A stretch of 40,525 nucleotides of DNA from an uncultured Eubacteriales bacterium. GTDB taxonomy: Bacteria > Bacillota > Clostridia > Christensenellales > Borkfalkiaceae. A model generated the notes under the pieces. The model worked only from the letters and a program-made list of their open reading frames with translations, searched no databases and was not told the DNA's origin. How positions within the stretch are numbered: the stretch's first letter is position 1; each line of letters begins with the position of its first letter. This document shows, in pieces, positions 28,542 through 36,803 of this stretch. Made by a program: the position numbers and the translations under genes. Location of the stretch: contig CABQND010000011.1 in the NCBI GenBank assembly GCA_902465495.1, forward strand, positions 1-40,525, given 5' to 3'.

Positions 28542-31490
28542 TTATGCCTGTTCTGTTGTTCTGGGCGCCGTATCCGCAATCGTTTCCGTCCTGCTGGCCC
28601 CGTAAGTATTCTCAATGCGGAATCCCTGCTCGACAGTCACGCCCTCTGCCGCTCCCCAATAGTTGTCGCGAACTTCGTACGTGCTTATGCCAGAAGTTTT
28701 TCCGTTGTCATATGCGGTAGAGCAAACGTATTTCTGCGTCATGTTCACCATGATATTGCCCGTAATGACCGTATGAGTCGTATAATCATACGCCGCGTAA
28801 TTGTTTGCAAAGTTGTTGGCATCGATAAGCTGCGCTCCGTTTTCGATCCTGTTGTCTTTGATCGTGATATTTCCCAAAGCGGTAGAGAAACAAACCCCAT
28901 ATTCGCACTGCGTAAAATGATTGCTTTCAAGCGTTACATTTTTCGCGTTATCCAAATCAATCGAACGGCGGCAATTGACAAAATCACAGTTCTGAACGGT
29001 GAGATCATAAATCAAATATATATCGCCTTTCGTCAATCCTGAGGCACTGCTCACCACCAAAGCGTCTTTATATTTTTCTGCCGAATCGGTCATATCGAAA
29101 GAGCACCCCTCAAACGTGAGCCCGTTGATCTTGCTGAAGCCTTTTGATGAGCTCCCGATATCCACTTGATCGGTGAAACTGATATTTTTGAAGGTCAGCC
29201 CGTCAATGATGATCTGCGTATAGTATGCGGTCTTCGCAGAATCGGTCGGATCCTGCTCGCTCACCTTGCCGGGAACAAAGTTCAATCCTTTCACGACGGA
29301 TTTTTCCGCCCCGAAACTTTCGATCGTAACATCCTTGATGGTGTAGGAATAATAGTTGTTGCCATACGTGTTGGGTTGGGAAGTGCTTGCGCCCATATTG
29401 GTCCAATCGTCCGTGTATTCAAACGTTGCCGTAACGTTTTCCAAACCGTTCAGCAGGCGAACCGTTCCGCCGTTGTTCGCGGCGATGATCGCTTCGGTCA
29501 AAGACAGGTAAACCTTGTTCTCCACCATTGCCGCCGCATTGTTGACGGTGACGGCGTCATTGCCGATCACGATATCGCCCGCGACCGTCACATCGTCTCC
29601 GAACGTGAGCGTCACGCCCAAGCCGTCGCCCGTGTTGCCGATCGCATAAATTGCGGGATACGCGCCTACAGACTCGACTTTCGTATTGATCAGCGTGCAG
29701 TCGGTGGGGTATTGATAGGAACCGGGCGCCTTGTTGCCCAGCGTGAGCGCCGCCAGATTCACCGTGTTTCCGCTGCCCCAGTCGCGGTTATCAAAAAAGT
29801 TCAGCTTGGAATCGTCTTCCACCGTATTCGTCAGCGTGCTGTCCTCGATCACCGCCGTGCCGCCGCGCACAATAACCGCATGGAATGCGCCGTTCACCGT
29901 GCAATCCGTCATGTTCAGCTGCCCGGGTACATTCATTATGACCGCCGTTCCCGCTCCGTTCGGATCGCCGTTAAACGTCGAGCCTTCCAGATTGAACACA
30001 ACCCCGTGATTTTGTACGCCCGACGCGTTCGTCGCCACGCAATATCCCGTGGCGGAAATCGTAGAATCGATCACGTTCACCGTCGCGTCCTGCCCGAGCG
30101 CAAAGAGCGCCGAACCTTCGCAAGCGTACGTCACGTTTTCGAGCGTAAGCGTGCTGCCCGCTTCGACCGCCATACCTGCCGTCGTGATCGAATTCATGGC
30201 GATTTCCAAGCTACCGTTACAGATCGTAAGATCCTGCCCTTCCGCAACACTCAACGTTGCAAGCGGCGTCACTGTCATCGTAAAGCCATTCAGATCGATC
30301 TTGGAGATATTCTTCCAAAGTTCGGTTTGACCTATATCTCCCGGAAGAGTCATGTCCGTCGCAAGTGCGGCGGCACCCGTCGTCTCTAAACGGTCAAAGA
30401 AACTTTCCTGCGTAACCGCACCTTCAATTAAAGTTCCTTCTCCCGATACATTTTCGACACTTCCTCTGTTATCCAGCTTCGTTTCGCCCTCTCCGGCCGC
30501 CACGACTTCTTCAACTTTCGCTGTCTGTATAACTTCGATCACCACAGCACTTTCTGCCGCCGGGATCGCCTCTACCGTTCCAACGACCGCTCCCGCTTCC
30601 AAGACCGTACGGCCCTCCATCAGCTGCAACGAGTCAATTTCTCCGTATACATGCAAAGAGTTTTCCGCAATCGCTTCACCGATCACTTTCCCTGCATCAT
30701 TATAATAATGCACCGTTCCTGCCGGCGCGTTTACCGTGAGCACGCCCACTTTATATCCGCGCACGTTGATCGATTTGGCGTCGCCAAATGCAATCGTCGC
30801 TTGCGGCCATTCACCGCCGCCCAACACGACTGTCTCGTCATTTTTCACCAACGTAAGCACTTCATTCAGTTTTTCCTGCGATTCTACTATGTATACGCGG
30901 CTTGCGCCTGCTTCGTCCGTCACTGTCGCATTGCCTTGCACTGCCTCAAACGTCAGCGCAAAACTGCATTCCTGTCCCTGCCAGTCGCTCTTCACGTATT
31001 CCGGCAGTTCCACGGACAAAAACACCGTCGTTTCCGACTCTCCTGTCCCTTTCTGCCATTCCGTCACATAACTGTTGTAATATTTGTACTCCTCTCCGTT
31101 TTCGCTCAAACCGACCAACAGCTGATCGTACAGCGTTTTTTCCAAATCCGTACCCAGCTTCATCCTGTACTGATACGCTATATCCGATTTATTCGAAACC
31201 GCGATCTCCAGCACGATCTTATCCATGGGCGAGATAGCGTCCAACACCACGTTGCCCCCTACCACGGTCGCCGTACCGCCGTTTTCAAAGGTACCTTTTT
31301 CCATTTCGACACCTTTTGAATACGTCGCGTAATCCTTAATCGTCGCCGAAACATTCACGGCACCGTTCGTCACCGAAATGTTCACTTTTTCCTCACTGCT
31401 AAAAAGCGCAAACGTTGCGCCGACGATCAGGCATAGGCAAAACATCATCACAATCACCGCAGTCAGAATACTGCCCGTCTTTTTTCTCAT
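28542..31490 (-). CDS. Large exported SipW-type protein with right-handed beta-helix
   Basis: A 982-aa exported protein. The signal peptide (KKTGSILTAVIVMMFCLCLI, then VGATFALF) nearly matches that of the neighbouring gene. A TasA/camelysin-like domain follows (about 30-195, again ending FEAVQGNA). The rest is a repetitive beta-helix typical of pectin-lyase-like folds, with many short strands such as LTLENVTY, LNMTDCTVNG, AVIEDSTLTN, LTFEGCSFDM and ITIKDNRIENG. No catalytic pair typical of polysaccharide lyases is recognised, so adhesin, matrix or glycan-binding roles are as likely as enzyme activity. There is no LPxTG or other anchor at the C-terminus (ends RTTEQA). Ribosome site AAGGAGAG before the ATG; promoter at 31583-31611; separate transcription unit from the neighbour. 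Confidence 0.85.
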   Translation of the reverse strand: MRKKTGSILTAVIVMMFCLCLIVGATFALFSSEEKVNISVTNGAVNVSATIKDYATYSKGVEMEKGTFENGGTATVVGGNVVLDAISPMDKIVLEIAVSNKSDIAYQYRMKLGTDLEKTLYDQLLVGLSENGEEYKYYNSYVTEWQKGTGESETTVFLSVELPEYVKSDWQGQECSFALTFEAVQGNATVTDEAGASRVYIVESQEKLNEVLTLVKNDETVVLGGGEWPQATIAFGDAKSINVRGYKVGVLTVNAPAGTVHYYNDAGKVIGEAIAENSLHVYGEIDSLQLMEGRTVLEAGAVVGTVEAIPAAESAVVIEVIQTAKVEEVVAAGEGETKLDNRGSVENVSGEGTLIEGAVTQESFFDRLETTGAAALATDMTLPGDIGQTELWKNISKIDLNGFTMTVTPLATLSVAEGQDLTICNGSLEIAMNSITTAGMAVEAGSTLTLENVTYACEGSALFALGQDATVNVIDSTISATGYCVATNASGVQNHGVVFNLEGSTFNGDPNGAGTAVIMNVPGQLNMTDCTVNGAFHAVIVRGGTAVIEDSTLTNTVEDDSKLNFFDNRDWGSGNTVNLAALTLGNKAPGSYQYPTDCTLINTKVESVGAYPAIYAIGNTGDGLGVTLTFGDDVTVAGDIVIGNDAVTVNNAAAMVENKVYLSLTEAIIAANNGGTVRLLNGLENVTATFEYTDDWTNMGASTSQPNTYGNNYYSYTIKDVTIESFGAEKSVVKGLNFVPGKVSEQDPTDSAKTAYYTQIIIDGLTFKNISFTDQVDIGSSSKGFSKINGLTFEGCSFDMTDSAEKYKDALVVSSASGLTKGDIYLIYDLTVQNCDFVNCRRSIDLDNAKNVTLESNHFTQCEYGVCFSTALGNITIKDNRIENGAQLIDANNFANNYAAYDYTTHTVITGNIMVNMTQKYVCSTAYDNGKTSGISTYEVRDNYWGAAEGVTVEQGFRIENTYGASRTETIADTAPRTTEQA
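31407..31490. repeat. 84-bp repeat, copy B (signal-peptide coding)
   Basis: Matches 28169-28252 in the same orientation with 6 differences. High identity confined to the leader suggests recent duplication with fast-evolving bodies, gene conversion, or strong constraint on the leader. Confidence 0.8.
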
Positions 31491-31582
31491 TCGATCTCTC
31501 CTTATCTCTTATTTAACTGACAAAAAGGCCGCACGAACTCTTATTTTGTTTGCCGTACGATCTCTTTATCAAGTTTGCTTAT

Positions 31583-31611
31583 ATTTTATCACGGTTTTTC
31601 TTAATTGTCAA
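31583..31611 (-). promoter_or_regulatory. Near-consensus promoter
   Basis: Minus strand TTGACA (31606-31611), 17 bp, TAAAAT (31583-31588), about 93 bp before the ATG at 31490. Confidence 0.85.
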
Positions 31612-31687
31612 TATTTGTTTATTTATTTTTTTAAATTTATACCTTTTTGTTATTTTTTTGATTTTTCAAAGACACCTTTTGCGCAAT

Positions 31688-31738
31688 GCAAAAAAACGCA
31701 CCTTGCAAAGCCAATGCTTTGCAAGGTGCGTTTTCGTT
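31688..31738 (-). terminator. Terminator of the phoP-phoR operon
   Basis: A perfect 19-bp stem AAAACGCACCTTGCAAAGC (31693-31711 with 31716-31734) and a 4-nt loop, followed on the minus strand by a T-run. It lies 17 bp after the phoR stop. Confidence 0.9.
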
Positions 31739-31750
31739 TTTACGATGTCG

Positions 31751-33418
31751 TCAATCCTCTTTATTCGCGGAAAATTCGATAATAAAAGAAGTCCCCTCGC
31801 CGAGCTTGCTTTCCACCGAGAGTTTCCAGCCCGCGCGGCGGCACAGTTTTTTCACGATCGCAAGCCCCAACCCAAAACCGCCGCCCTCTCCGTTATGCGA
31901 CTTATCGACGGTATAAAAACGGTCGAAAATGCGCGTTTTGTCCTCTTCGGACAGCCCGATGCCCGTATCGCTGACCGTCAGCACGGGCGTTTCGCCGCCC
32001 GTCAGGCGCACCGAAAGCGTTCCGCCCTCTTTATTGTATCGAATGCCGTTGGAAATGAGATTGTTTGCGATCTCGACCAGCCTCTCGCGGCGGGAATTCA
32101 CCTTTACACCGTCCGCTATATCCTGTGTGAGCGTGATATTTTTCTGCGAAAGGCGCGGCTCGAATGTCGGCACGATCTCGTGCATGAGACCAGAGAGATC
32201 GACTTCGTATTCGGGCAATTCGTCCGAATCGATCGCCGAAAAATCGATGATGCGGCGGATCAGTTTGGACAATCTGTCGCTCTGTCGGATGATGGTCCGC
32301 GCCGCGTGCCCGATGCGTTCGGGCGGCACGGCGTCCGCCGCGATCAGCTCCGCAAAGCCGCGGATGCTCGTGAGCGGCGTGTTCATTTCGTGCGTGACGT
32401 TGGCGATAAAATCGTTTTTGGAGCGCGCCGCCGCCATCGATTCGGTCACGTCCGTGATGAGCAGAACGCGCGACTTTTCATTGAAGGTAAAGCGGAAATT
32501 GTAATCCCTGCCGTCGATTTTCCGATACAGCGACGACGACTCGCCCGCCGCGAGGATGTCGGCGATCTCCCGATCTTCCGTAAAACAGGGAATGGGTTCA
32601 TTGTGCTCATAATCCAGAAGGCGCGCCGCCGTCTTGTTGATCAAAATGATGTCGGAAGGATCCCGAAAGATCACGATCCCGTGTTCCATGCTGTCCAGGA
32701 TCAGCTTTCCCAGGCGGCTGTCCTCGCGCATCTTTTCGACTTTGTCGTTGATGTCCGCGTTCATGTCGTTCATCATCTTTGCGATGGGCTGCAATTCGGG
32801 ATATTCCGTCCGCACTTCCCTGCCCCCGCCCGTCGCCGCTTCGTGCGTGAGCTGTTCCACGGGTCGGAGCACGAAAGAAGTGGACAGCCACGCGACCAGC
32901 ATACAGATGACCAGCTCGGCTATGAGCAGCCACAAAAACGTCGGCAGAGAATCGGCAAACACCCCGAACAGCGACGGGGAAGACACCGCCAGCCGCAAAA
33001 GATATCCGTCTGTACCGTCCGTAAATGCCTTGCAGTAGTAGACGAGCTGTTCTCCGACCGTCGCACTGCGCCGCATTGCAAACCCTTCGCCCGTTTCGAG
33101 CGCCGCAATCACTTCTTCGCGATCGGCGTGATTTTCCGCCGCCTCCGCTTCCTGCGCACTGTCCGACAAAACACTGCCGTCCGTTGCAAGCAACGTCACC
33201 CGCGCGCCGCTCAGTTTTTGCGAAAACACTTGCGCAAAGGACGGATCGGAGATGTCCGTTTCCGCCCGCTCGCTTTCAAATACGCTCATGTATCCTTTGA
33301 GCTGCTCTTGCGTTTTTGCAACCATGCCGCTGTAATAGATGCCCGAAAATAATACCGCCAGCAACACGATCGCGATCACCGACACGAGCAACGATACCAA
33401 TACGATCTTTTTTCTCAT
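31751..33418 (-). CDS. phoR: Phosphate-type sensor histidine kinase
   Basis: A 555-aa membrane kinase. TM1 (about 5-29), an extracellular sensor of about 130 aa, TM2 (about 161-184), a HAMP linker with RPVEQLTHEA, and a PAS domain (about 235-325). The HisKA box follows with phospho-acceptor His343 (VTHEMNTPLTSIRGF), then the ATPase domain with N-box NLISNGIRYN (453-462), DTGIG (484-488) and GGGFGLGLA (512-520). The layout is that of Bacillota PhoR, and its position at the end of a pst-phoU-phoP island supports phosphate sensing. The start is ATG 33418; ribosome site is only AAAGG. An intergenic hairpin (33485-33510) precedes it. Confidence 0.9.
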   Translation of the reverse strand: MRKKIVLVSLLVSVIAIVLLAVLFSGIYYSGMVAKTQEQLKGYMSVFESERAETDISDPSFAQVFSQKLSGARVTLLATDGSVLSDSAQEAEAAENHADREEVIAALETGEGFAMRRSATVGEQLVYYCKAFTDGTDGYLLRLAVSSPSLFGVFADSLPTFLWLLIAELVICMLVAWLSTSFVLRPVEQLTHEAATGGGREVRTEYPELQPIAKMMNDMNADINDKVEKMREDSRLGKLILDSMEHGIVIFRDPSDIILINKTAARLLDYEHNEPIPCFTEDREIADILAAGESSSLYRKIDGRDYNFRFTFNEKSRVLLITDVTESMAAARSKNDFIANVTHEMNTPLTSIRGFAELIAADAVPPERIGHAARTIIRQSDRLSKLIRRIIDFSAIDSDELPEYEVDLSGLMHEIVPTFEPRLSQKNITLTQDIADGVKVNSRRERLVEIANNLISNGIRYNKEGGTLSVRLTGGETPVLTVSDTGIGLSEEDKTRIFDRFYTVDKSHNGEGGGFGLGLAIVKKLCRRAGWKLSVESKLGEGTSFIIEFSANKED

Positions 33419-33484
33419 AGATTGCCTTTCGCCCCGCCGAAGCCTTTTTGCCGCGGCAAAGCCCGAATTTGTACTCAAAATCAA

Positions 33485-33510
33485 AGGACCGTTCCTTGCG
33501 AAACGGCCCT
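33485..33510 (-). promoter_or_regulatory. Hairpin between phoP and phoR
   Basis: A 9-bp stem (one G-T pair) AGGGCCGTT/AACGGTCCT, followed on the minus strand by TTGATTTTG, within the 98-bp phoP-phoR gap. It could act as a partial terminator or processing site lowering kinase relative to regulator levels. Confidence 0.4.
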
Positions 33511-33516
33511 TCCCTG

Positions 33517-34173
33517 TCATTCTTTATATACGAATTTATAGCCGACGCCGAAAACCGTTTCGATGTAATCGATGCCCAGCTTGCGCAGGCGCGCCACATG
33601 GTTGTCGACGGTGCGCGTTTCGCCCTCGTCGTATCCCCATACCGCGTTGAGAATGTTCTCGCGCGTGAGCGCCTTGCCCTCTTTCTGCATCAGATATTTG
33701 AGCAGATTGAATTCCTTGTTGTTGAGTTCGAGCTTGACCCCGCGCAGCGTCGCCGTCATCGTCTCTTCGTCCAGCGATAAATTCCCGCGGACAAGCGCCG
33801 CATTTCCGCCCGCACGGCGAAGCAGCGCCTTCACCCGCGCCGCCAGCTCCAACACCCCGAACGGCTTGGCTATGTAATCGTCCGCGCCCAGATTCAGGCC
33901 CTTTACCTTGTCCGTTTCCTGCCCCAGCGCCGACAGCATGATCACGCCGATCTCCGGATATTTCTGTTTGAGCTTCGCAAGCACGTCCAGCCCGTTTCCG
34001 TCCGGCAGCATGATGTCCAAAAGCACCGCCGCCGGCTGCTTTTTATCCACCGCCGCCGTAAATTCGGCGACCGTGCCGTAACACTCGACGTCGATGTTCG
34101 ACATTTCCAGCGCAAACTTTACAACTTCCGCGATGTTCTTATCGTCTTCCAGAAGATATACGCATTTATTCAA
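33517..34173 (-). CDS. phoP: OmpR/PhoB-family response regulator
   Basis: A 218-aa two-domain regulator. The receiver (1 to about 118) has the acidic pair D10/D11, phospho-acceptor Asp53 (LLDIMLPDGNG) and Lys103 (IAKPFG). The C-terminal winged helix (about 125-215) shows LELNNKEFNLLKYLM, the recognition helix region TRTVDNHVARLRKLG and the wing YIETVFGVGYKF. The likely start is TTG at 34173, because GGGGAGAA lies just upstream; the frame extends seven codons further to a GTG without a ribosome site. It is the partner of the kinase downstream. phoP or phoB would both be acceptable names. The promoter is at 34221-34249. Confidence 0.9.
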   Translation of the reverse strand: MNKCVYLLEDDKNIAEVVKFALEMSNIDVECYGTVAEFTAAVDKKQPAAVLLDIMLPDGNGLDVLAKLKQKYPEIGVIMLSALGQETDKVKGLNLGADDYIAKPFGVLELAARVKALLRRAGGNAALVRGNLSLDEETMTATLRGVKLELNNKEFNLLKYLMQKEGKALTRENILNAVWGYDEGETRTVDNHVARLRKLGIDYIETVFGVGYKFVYKE

Positions 34174-34186
34174 AAGAATTTCTCCC

Positions 34187-34208
34187 CGCCGCACAGCCCG
34201 TGGCGGCG
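34187..34208 (-). promoter_or_regulatory. 5'-leader hairpin of phoP
   Basis: Stem CGCCGC(C)AC/GTGCGGCG with a GGGCT loop and one bulge. It starts about 13 nt after the -10 and abuts the GGGGAGAA ribosome site. Confidence 0.45.
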
Positions 34209-34220
34209 TCTTTTTCTTTC

Positions 34221-34249
34221 AGTATACCATATTCCCCCGCGTTTGTAAA
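34221..34249 (-). promoter_or_regulatory. Promoter of phoP-phoR
   Basis: Minus strand TTTACA (34244-34249), 17 bp, TATACT (34221-34226) inside TATGGTATACTGAAAG. No clear PHO-box repeat array is present, unlike the pstS and Na/Pi transporter promoters. Confidence 0.7.
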
Positions 34250-34265
34250 GGCTTCGCCCCGAAAA

Positions 34266-35954
34266 TCAGTCAAAGGCGTGCGCGACATACGTCAGATGGT
34301 CGGCGGCACGCTCGAGATTTCCGACCAGGTTGATGAACACGCCGCTGGAAGCGGGCTTGCATTTGCCTTCGTTCAGCCTGCGAATATGATCCTTGACCAT
34401 TTCCTTGCGCGCCGCGTCGATGGAATCTTCCACCGCGTCCACCGCGCGGATGGCGGTGATATCTTTTTTGTCGAATACGTCGATGGTTTTTTGGTACAGC
34501 GCGGCGATCTTATCGTACATCTCCTGCAACGATTTGATCACGCCCGGCGAAAATTCGATGCCGTCGCGCTTGCAGTTGCGCGTGTATTTTGTGATGTTGT
34601 CGGCAAGTTCGCTGATACGGATGATGTCGCTCGTGGCGTGATGCACGGCAGAGATCAGCTTTTCGTCCGAAAGGGAAACGTCCTGCGCCGAGATCTTGAT
34701 CAGATACGCGACGATCGCCCGCTCCATTTCCGAGACGCGCTGATTGATCTTTTCCACTTCTTCTTTCGCGCCTTCGTTGCCCGCGACGAAGCCTTCGAAC
34801 GCGGTGTGCAGCGACTGCATGGCGAGTTCCGCCATGCGCGACGCCGCCTTGTTCGCCTGGTTGAGCGCGACCGACGGCGACTTGATGAGGCGGTCGTCCA
34901 GCAGCAGTCCGCCTTCGTCCGCCTGCTGCGCGCCCTTGCGCTCGCGGATGAGCTTGGTGGCGACGGTCACGAACACGTTGACGAAGGGCAGGAACAGGCA
35001 GGTGCAGACGCAGTTGAAGAAGGTGTGGAACAGCGCGATCTGCAACCCCGGATCGTTTGCGAACCATTTGCCGAGCGTGGCGTTCATGAATCCCGGCCAG
35101 CAGAGCAGGAAAACCGAGAAGATGACGGTGCCGAACACGTTGAACATGAGGTGGATGAGCGCCGCGCGCTTGGCGTTGGTGTTCGCCCCGATGGACGAGA
35201 GCAGCGCCGTGACGCAGGTGCCGATGTTGGTGCCCAAAACGAGGAACAGCACGCCGCTGTTGGCGGGGTTGCCGATGACAAGCCCTGCCCCGACCATCTG
35301 CACGATGAGCGTGGTGACCGCCGAAGAGGACTGCACGATGCCCGTGATGATGACGCCCGCCAGCAAAAGCACGAGGCGGTTGTCGACGTCGAGCAGGAAA
35401 TCTTTGACGACCTGCTGCTGTGCGAAATCGTCCATCGCCATGCCCATGAACTGCAAGCCGAGGAACACAAGCCCCAGCCCCGCCAGCATCATGCCGATCG
35501 TTTTGGACTTGTCCTTTTTGCAGAGCATGTCCATAAAAATGCCCACGCAGGTGAAGACGGTGATGATCTCGATAAAGGGAATATCGGCGATGACCGAAAA
35601 ATAGGCGGTGACGGTGGTGCCGATGTTGGCGCCCATGATGACCGCCGTCGCCTGGAACAGCGACATCAGCCCCACGTTGACGAAGCCCACGACCATGACG
35701 GTGGTCGCCGACGAGCTCTGAATGATCGCCGTTACGCCCGCGCCGATGCCGACGCCCGCAAAGCGGCTTTTGCTGGTCTTATCGAACCAGCGGCGGAGCT
35801 TGTTCGTCGCCAGCTTTTCGATATTGTCGGACAATATCTTGAACCCGAGCAAAAAGGCGCCCAGGCCGGCAAGCAGCGAAATGACCGCCAGAAAGTAGTC
35901 CAGCCCGTTCATCTGCGCGCTTTCCGTAAGCAGCGCAAAGATCCCCGTTTCCAT
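34266..35954 (-). CDS. Na+/phosphate cotransporter (type II family) with PhoU-like domain
   Basis: A 562-aa membrane protein of the NptA/YjbB family. It contains the paired inverted repeats with the substrate-site motifs QSSSATT (79-85) and QSSSAVTT (208-215), about eight to ten hydrophobic segments up to residue 340, and ANIGTT and TNIGTC turns. The C-terminal cytoplasmic region (about 360-562) is helical and PhoU-like, with SELADNITKYTRN. It should exchange phosphate with Na+ across the membrane; direction (uptake or efflux) is not evident. The ATG at 35954 follows AAGGAGA. Its promoter carries TTACAA repeats (36005-36056), implying PhoP control. Confidence 0.92.
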   Translation of the reverse strand: METGIFALLTESAQMNGLDYFLAVISLLAGLGAFLLGFKILSDNIEKLATNKLRRWFDKTSKSRFAGVGIGAGVTAIIQSSSATTVMVVGFVNVGLMSLFQATAVIMGANIGTTVTAYFSVIADIPFIEIITVFTCVGIFMDMLCKKDKSKTIGMMLAGLGLVFLGLQFMGMAMDDFAQQQVVKDFLLDVDNRLVLLLAGVIITGIVQSSSAVTTLIVQMVGAGLVIGNPANSGVLFLVLGTNIGTCVTALLSSIGANTNAKRAALIHLMFNVFGTVIFSVFLLCWPGFMNATLGKWFANDPGLQIALFHTFFNCVCTCLFLPFVNVFVTVATKLIRERKGAQQADEGGLLLDDRLIKSPSVALNQANKAASRMAELAMQSLHTAFEGFVAGNEGAKEEVEKINQRVSEMERAIVAYLIKISAQDVSLSDEKLISAVHHATSDIIRISELADNITKYTRNCKRDGIEFSPGVIKSLQEMYDKIAALYQKTIDVFDKKDITAIRAVDAVEDSIDAARKEMVKDHIRRLNEGKCKPASSGVFINLVGNLERAADHLTYVAHAFD

Positions 35955-36004
35955 ACAACTCTCCTTGACAACTTTTTCTTGCGTAATTTTTTCTTACGCT
36001 TCCA

Positions 36005-36056
36005 TTGTAAGGAAAAGTTGTATAATACACTTGTAAAATTTGTAATAAATTTGTAA
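36005..36056 (-). promoter_or_regulatory. PHO-box-like repeats at the Na/Pi transporter promoter
   Basis: Minus strand TTACAA occurs at 36051-36056, 36040-36045, 36031-36036 and 36005-36010, with ATACAA at 36018-36023. The first two are 11 bp apart and 36051 to 36018 is three times 11. TATTAT (36022-36027) is a plausible -10 with no good -35, as in activator-dependent promoters. Confidence 0.65.
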
Positions 36057-36088
36057 TAAAAAGGCAATTTTGCCGTTCCCAAACAAAT

Positions 36089-36126
36089 CCGCGCCGTCCC
36101 CGCTCTGTTGTGCGGGGACGGCGCGG
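36089..36126 (-). terminator. Terminator of the pst-phoU operon
   Basis: A perfect 15-bp stem CCGCGCCGTCCCCGC (36089-36103 with 36112-36126), followed on the minus strand by GATTTGTTTGG. It lies 13 bp after the phoU stop. Confidence 0.75.
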
Positions 36127-36139
36127 CACGTATCTTTTC

Positions 36140-36802
36140 TCAGTTCAGCTTTTTGTGTTCGCCCGTGATCATGAACAGCACCCATTCGGCGATGTTGGTC
36201 GCATGATCGCCGATCTTTTCCAAATATTTTGCGACCATCAGCATGTCCAGCGCCTGTTCGCCGTTGTTGTCTTCCTCGATATCCTTGTGCACGATGCCCG
36301 TCAGTTTTGCTTTGACAGCCTCGAACAGATCGTCCACCGCATCGTCGGCGCGGCAAACCTCTTTCGCCTTGTCGCCGCTCGTTTCCACGAACGCCTCCGC
36401 CGCTTTGCGCACCATATCCTGCACCCGTTCCGCCATATCCGTGATCTCTTTCAGCGATTCCGCATACGGCAATTTGCTCATCCGAATGACAAGTTCGGAA
36501 ATATCCACGGCCTGGTCGGCGATGCGTTCCATGTCCGTGATCATCTTCATTGCGCTCGTGACAAATAAGAGATCGCTCGCCACCGGCTGTTGTTTTAAAA
36601 TGAGTTTCAAACACAGCCGTTCGATCTGCTGTTCCTTTTCGTCCACAAGCCGCTCCACGGCTTTTGTCCTTCTTGCCAGCTCTGCGTCCTGTGTTTCCAG
36701 CGCCGTGACCGCGTCCGCGATCGCCTCACAGTTGAGCTGCCCCATCTTTACGAGCAGCTCTTTCAAAAGGGCGAGCTGTTCGTCGAATGCTTTGCGTACC
36801 AT
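36140..36802 (-). CDS. phoU: Phosphate signalling protein PhoU
   Basis: A 220-aa all-helical protein with the two PhoU repeats: FDEQLALLKELLVKMG at the start of the first, and the metal-cluster signatures DMERIADQAVDI (about 109-120) and KYLEKIGDHATNIAEW (about 192-207). It links Pst transporter state to the PhoR kinase. Start ATG at 36802 follows GGGGAGG; the open frame continues 25 codons upstream inside pstB and is rejected. The pstB stop and phoU start are one base apart (TGATATG), so they are translationally coupled. Confidence 0.95.
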   Translation of the reverse strand: MVRKAFDEQLALLKELLVKMGQLNCEAIADAVTALETQDAELARRTKAVERLVDEKEQQIERLCLKLILKQQPVASDLLFVTSAMKMITDMERIADQAVDISELVIRMSKLPYAESLKEITDMAERVQDMVRKAAEAFVETSGDKAKEVCRADDAVDDLFEAVKAKLTGIVHKDIEEDNNGEQALDMLMVAKYLEKIGDHATNIAEWVLFMITGEHKKLN

Positions 36803-36803
36803 A

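Noticed and set aside
31550..33352. A 600-codon plus-strand open frame
   Set aside because: Antisense to phoR, which carries all kinase motifs; the frame also crosses the phoR terminator hairpin.
34200..36056. A 618-codon plus-strand open frame, Asp/His/Gln/Arg-rich
   Set aside because: Antisense to the Na/Pi cotransporter and running through its promoter repeats; repetitive composition only.
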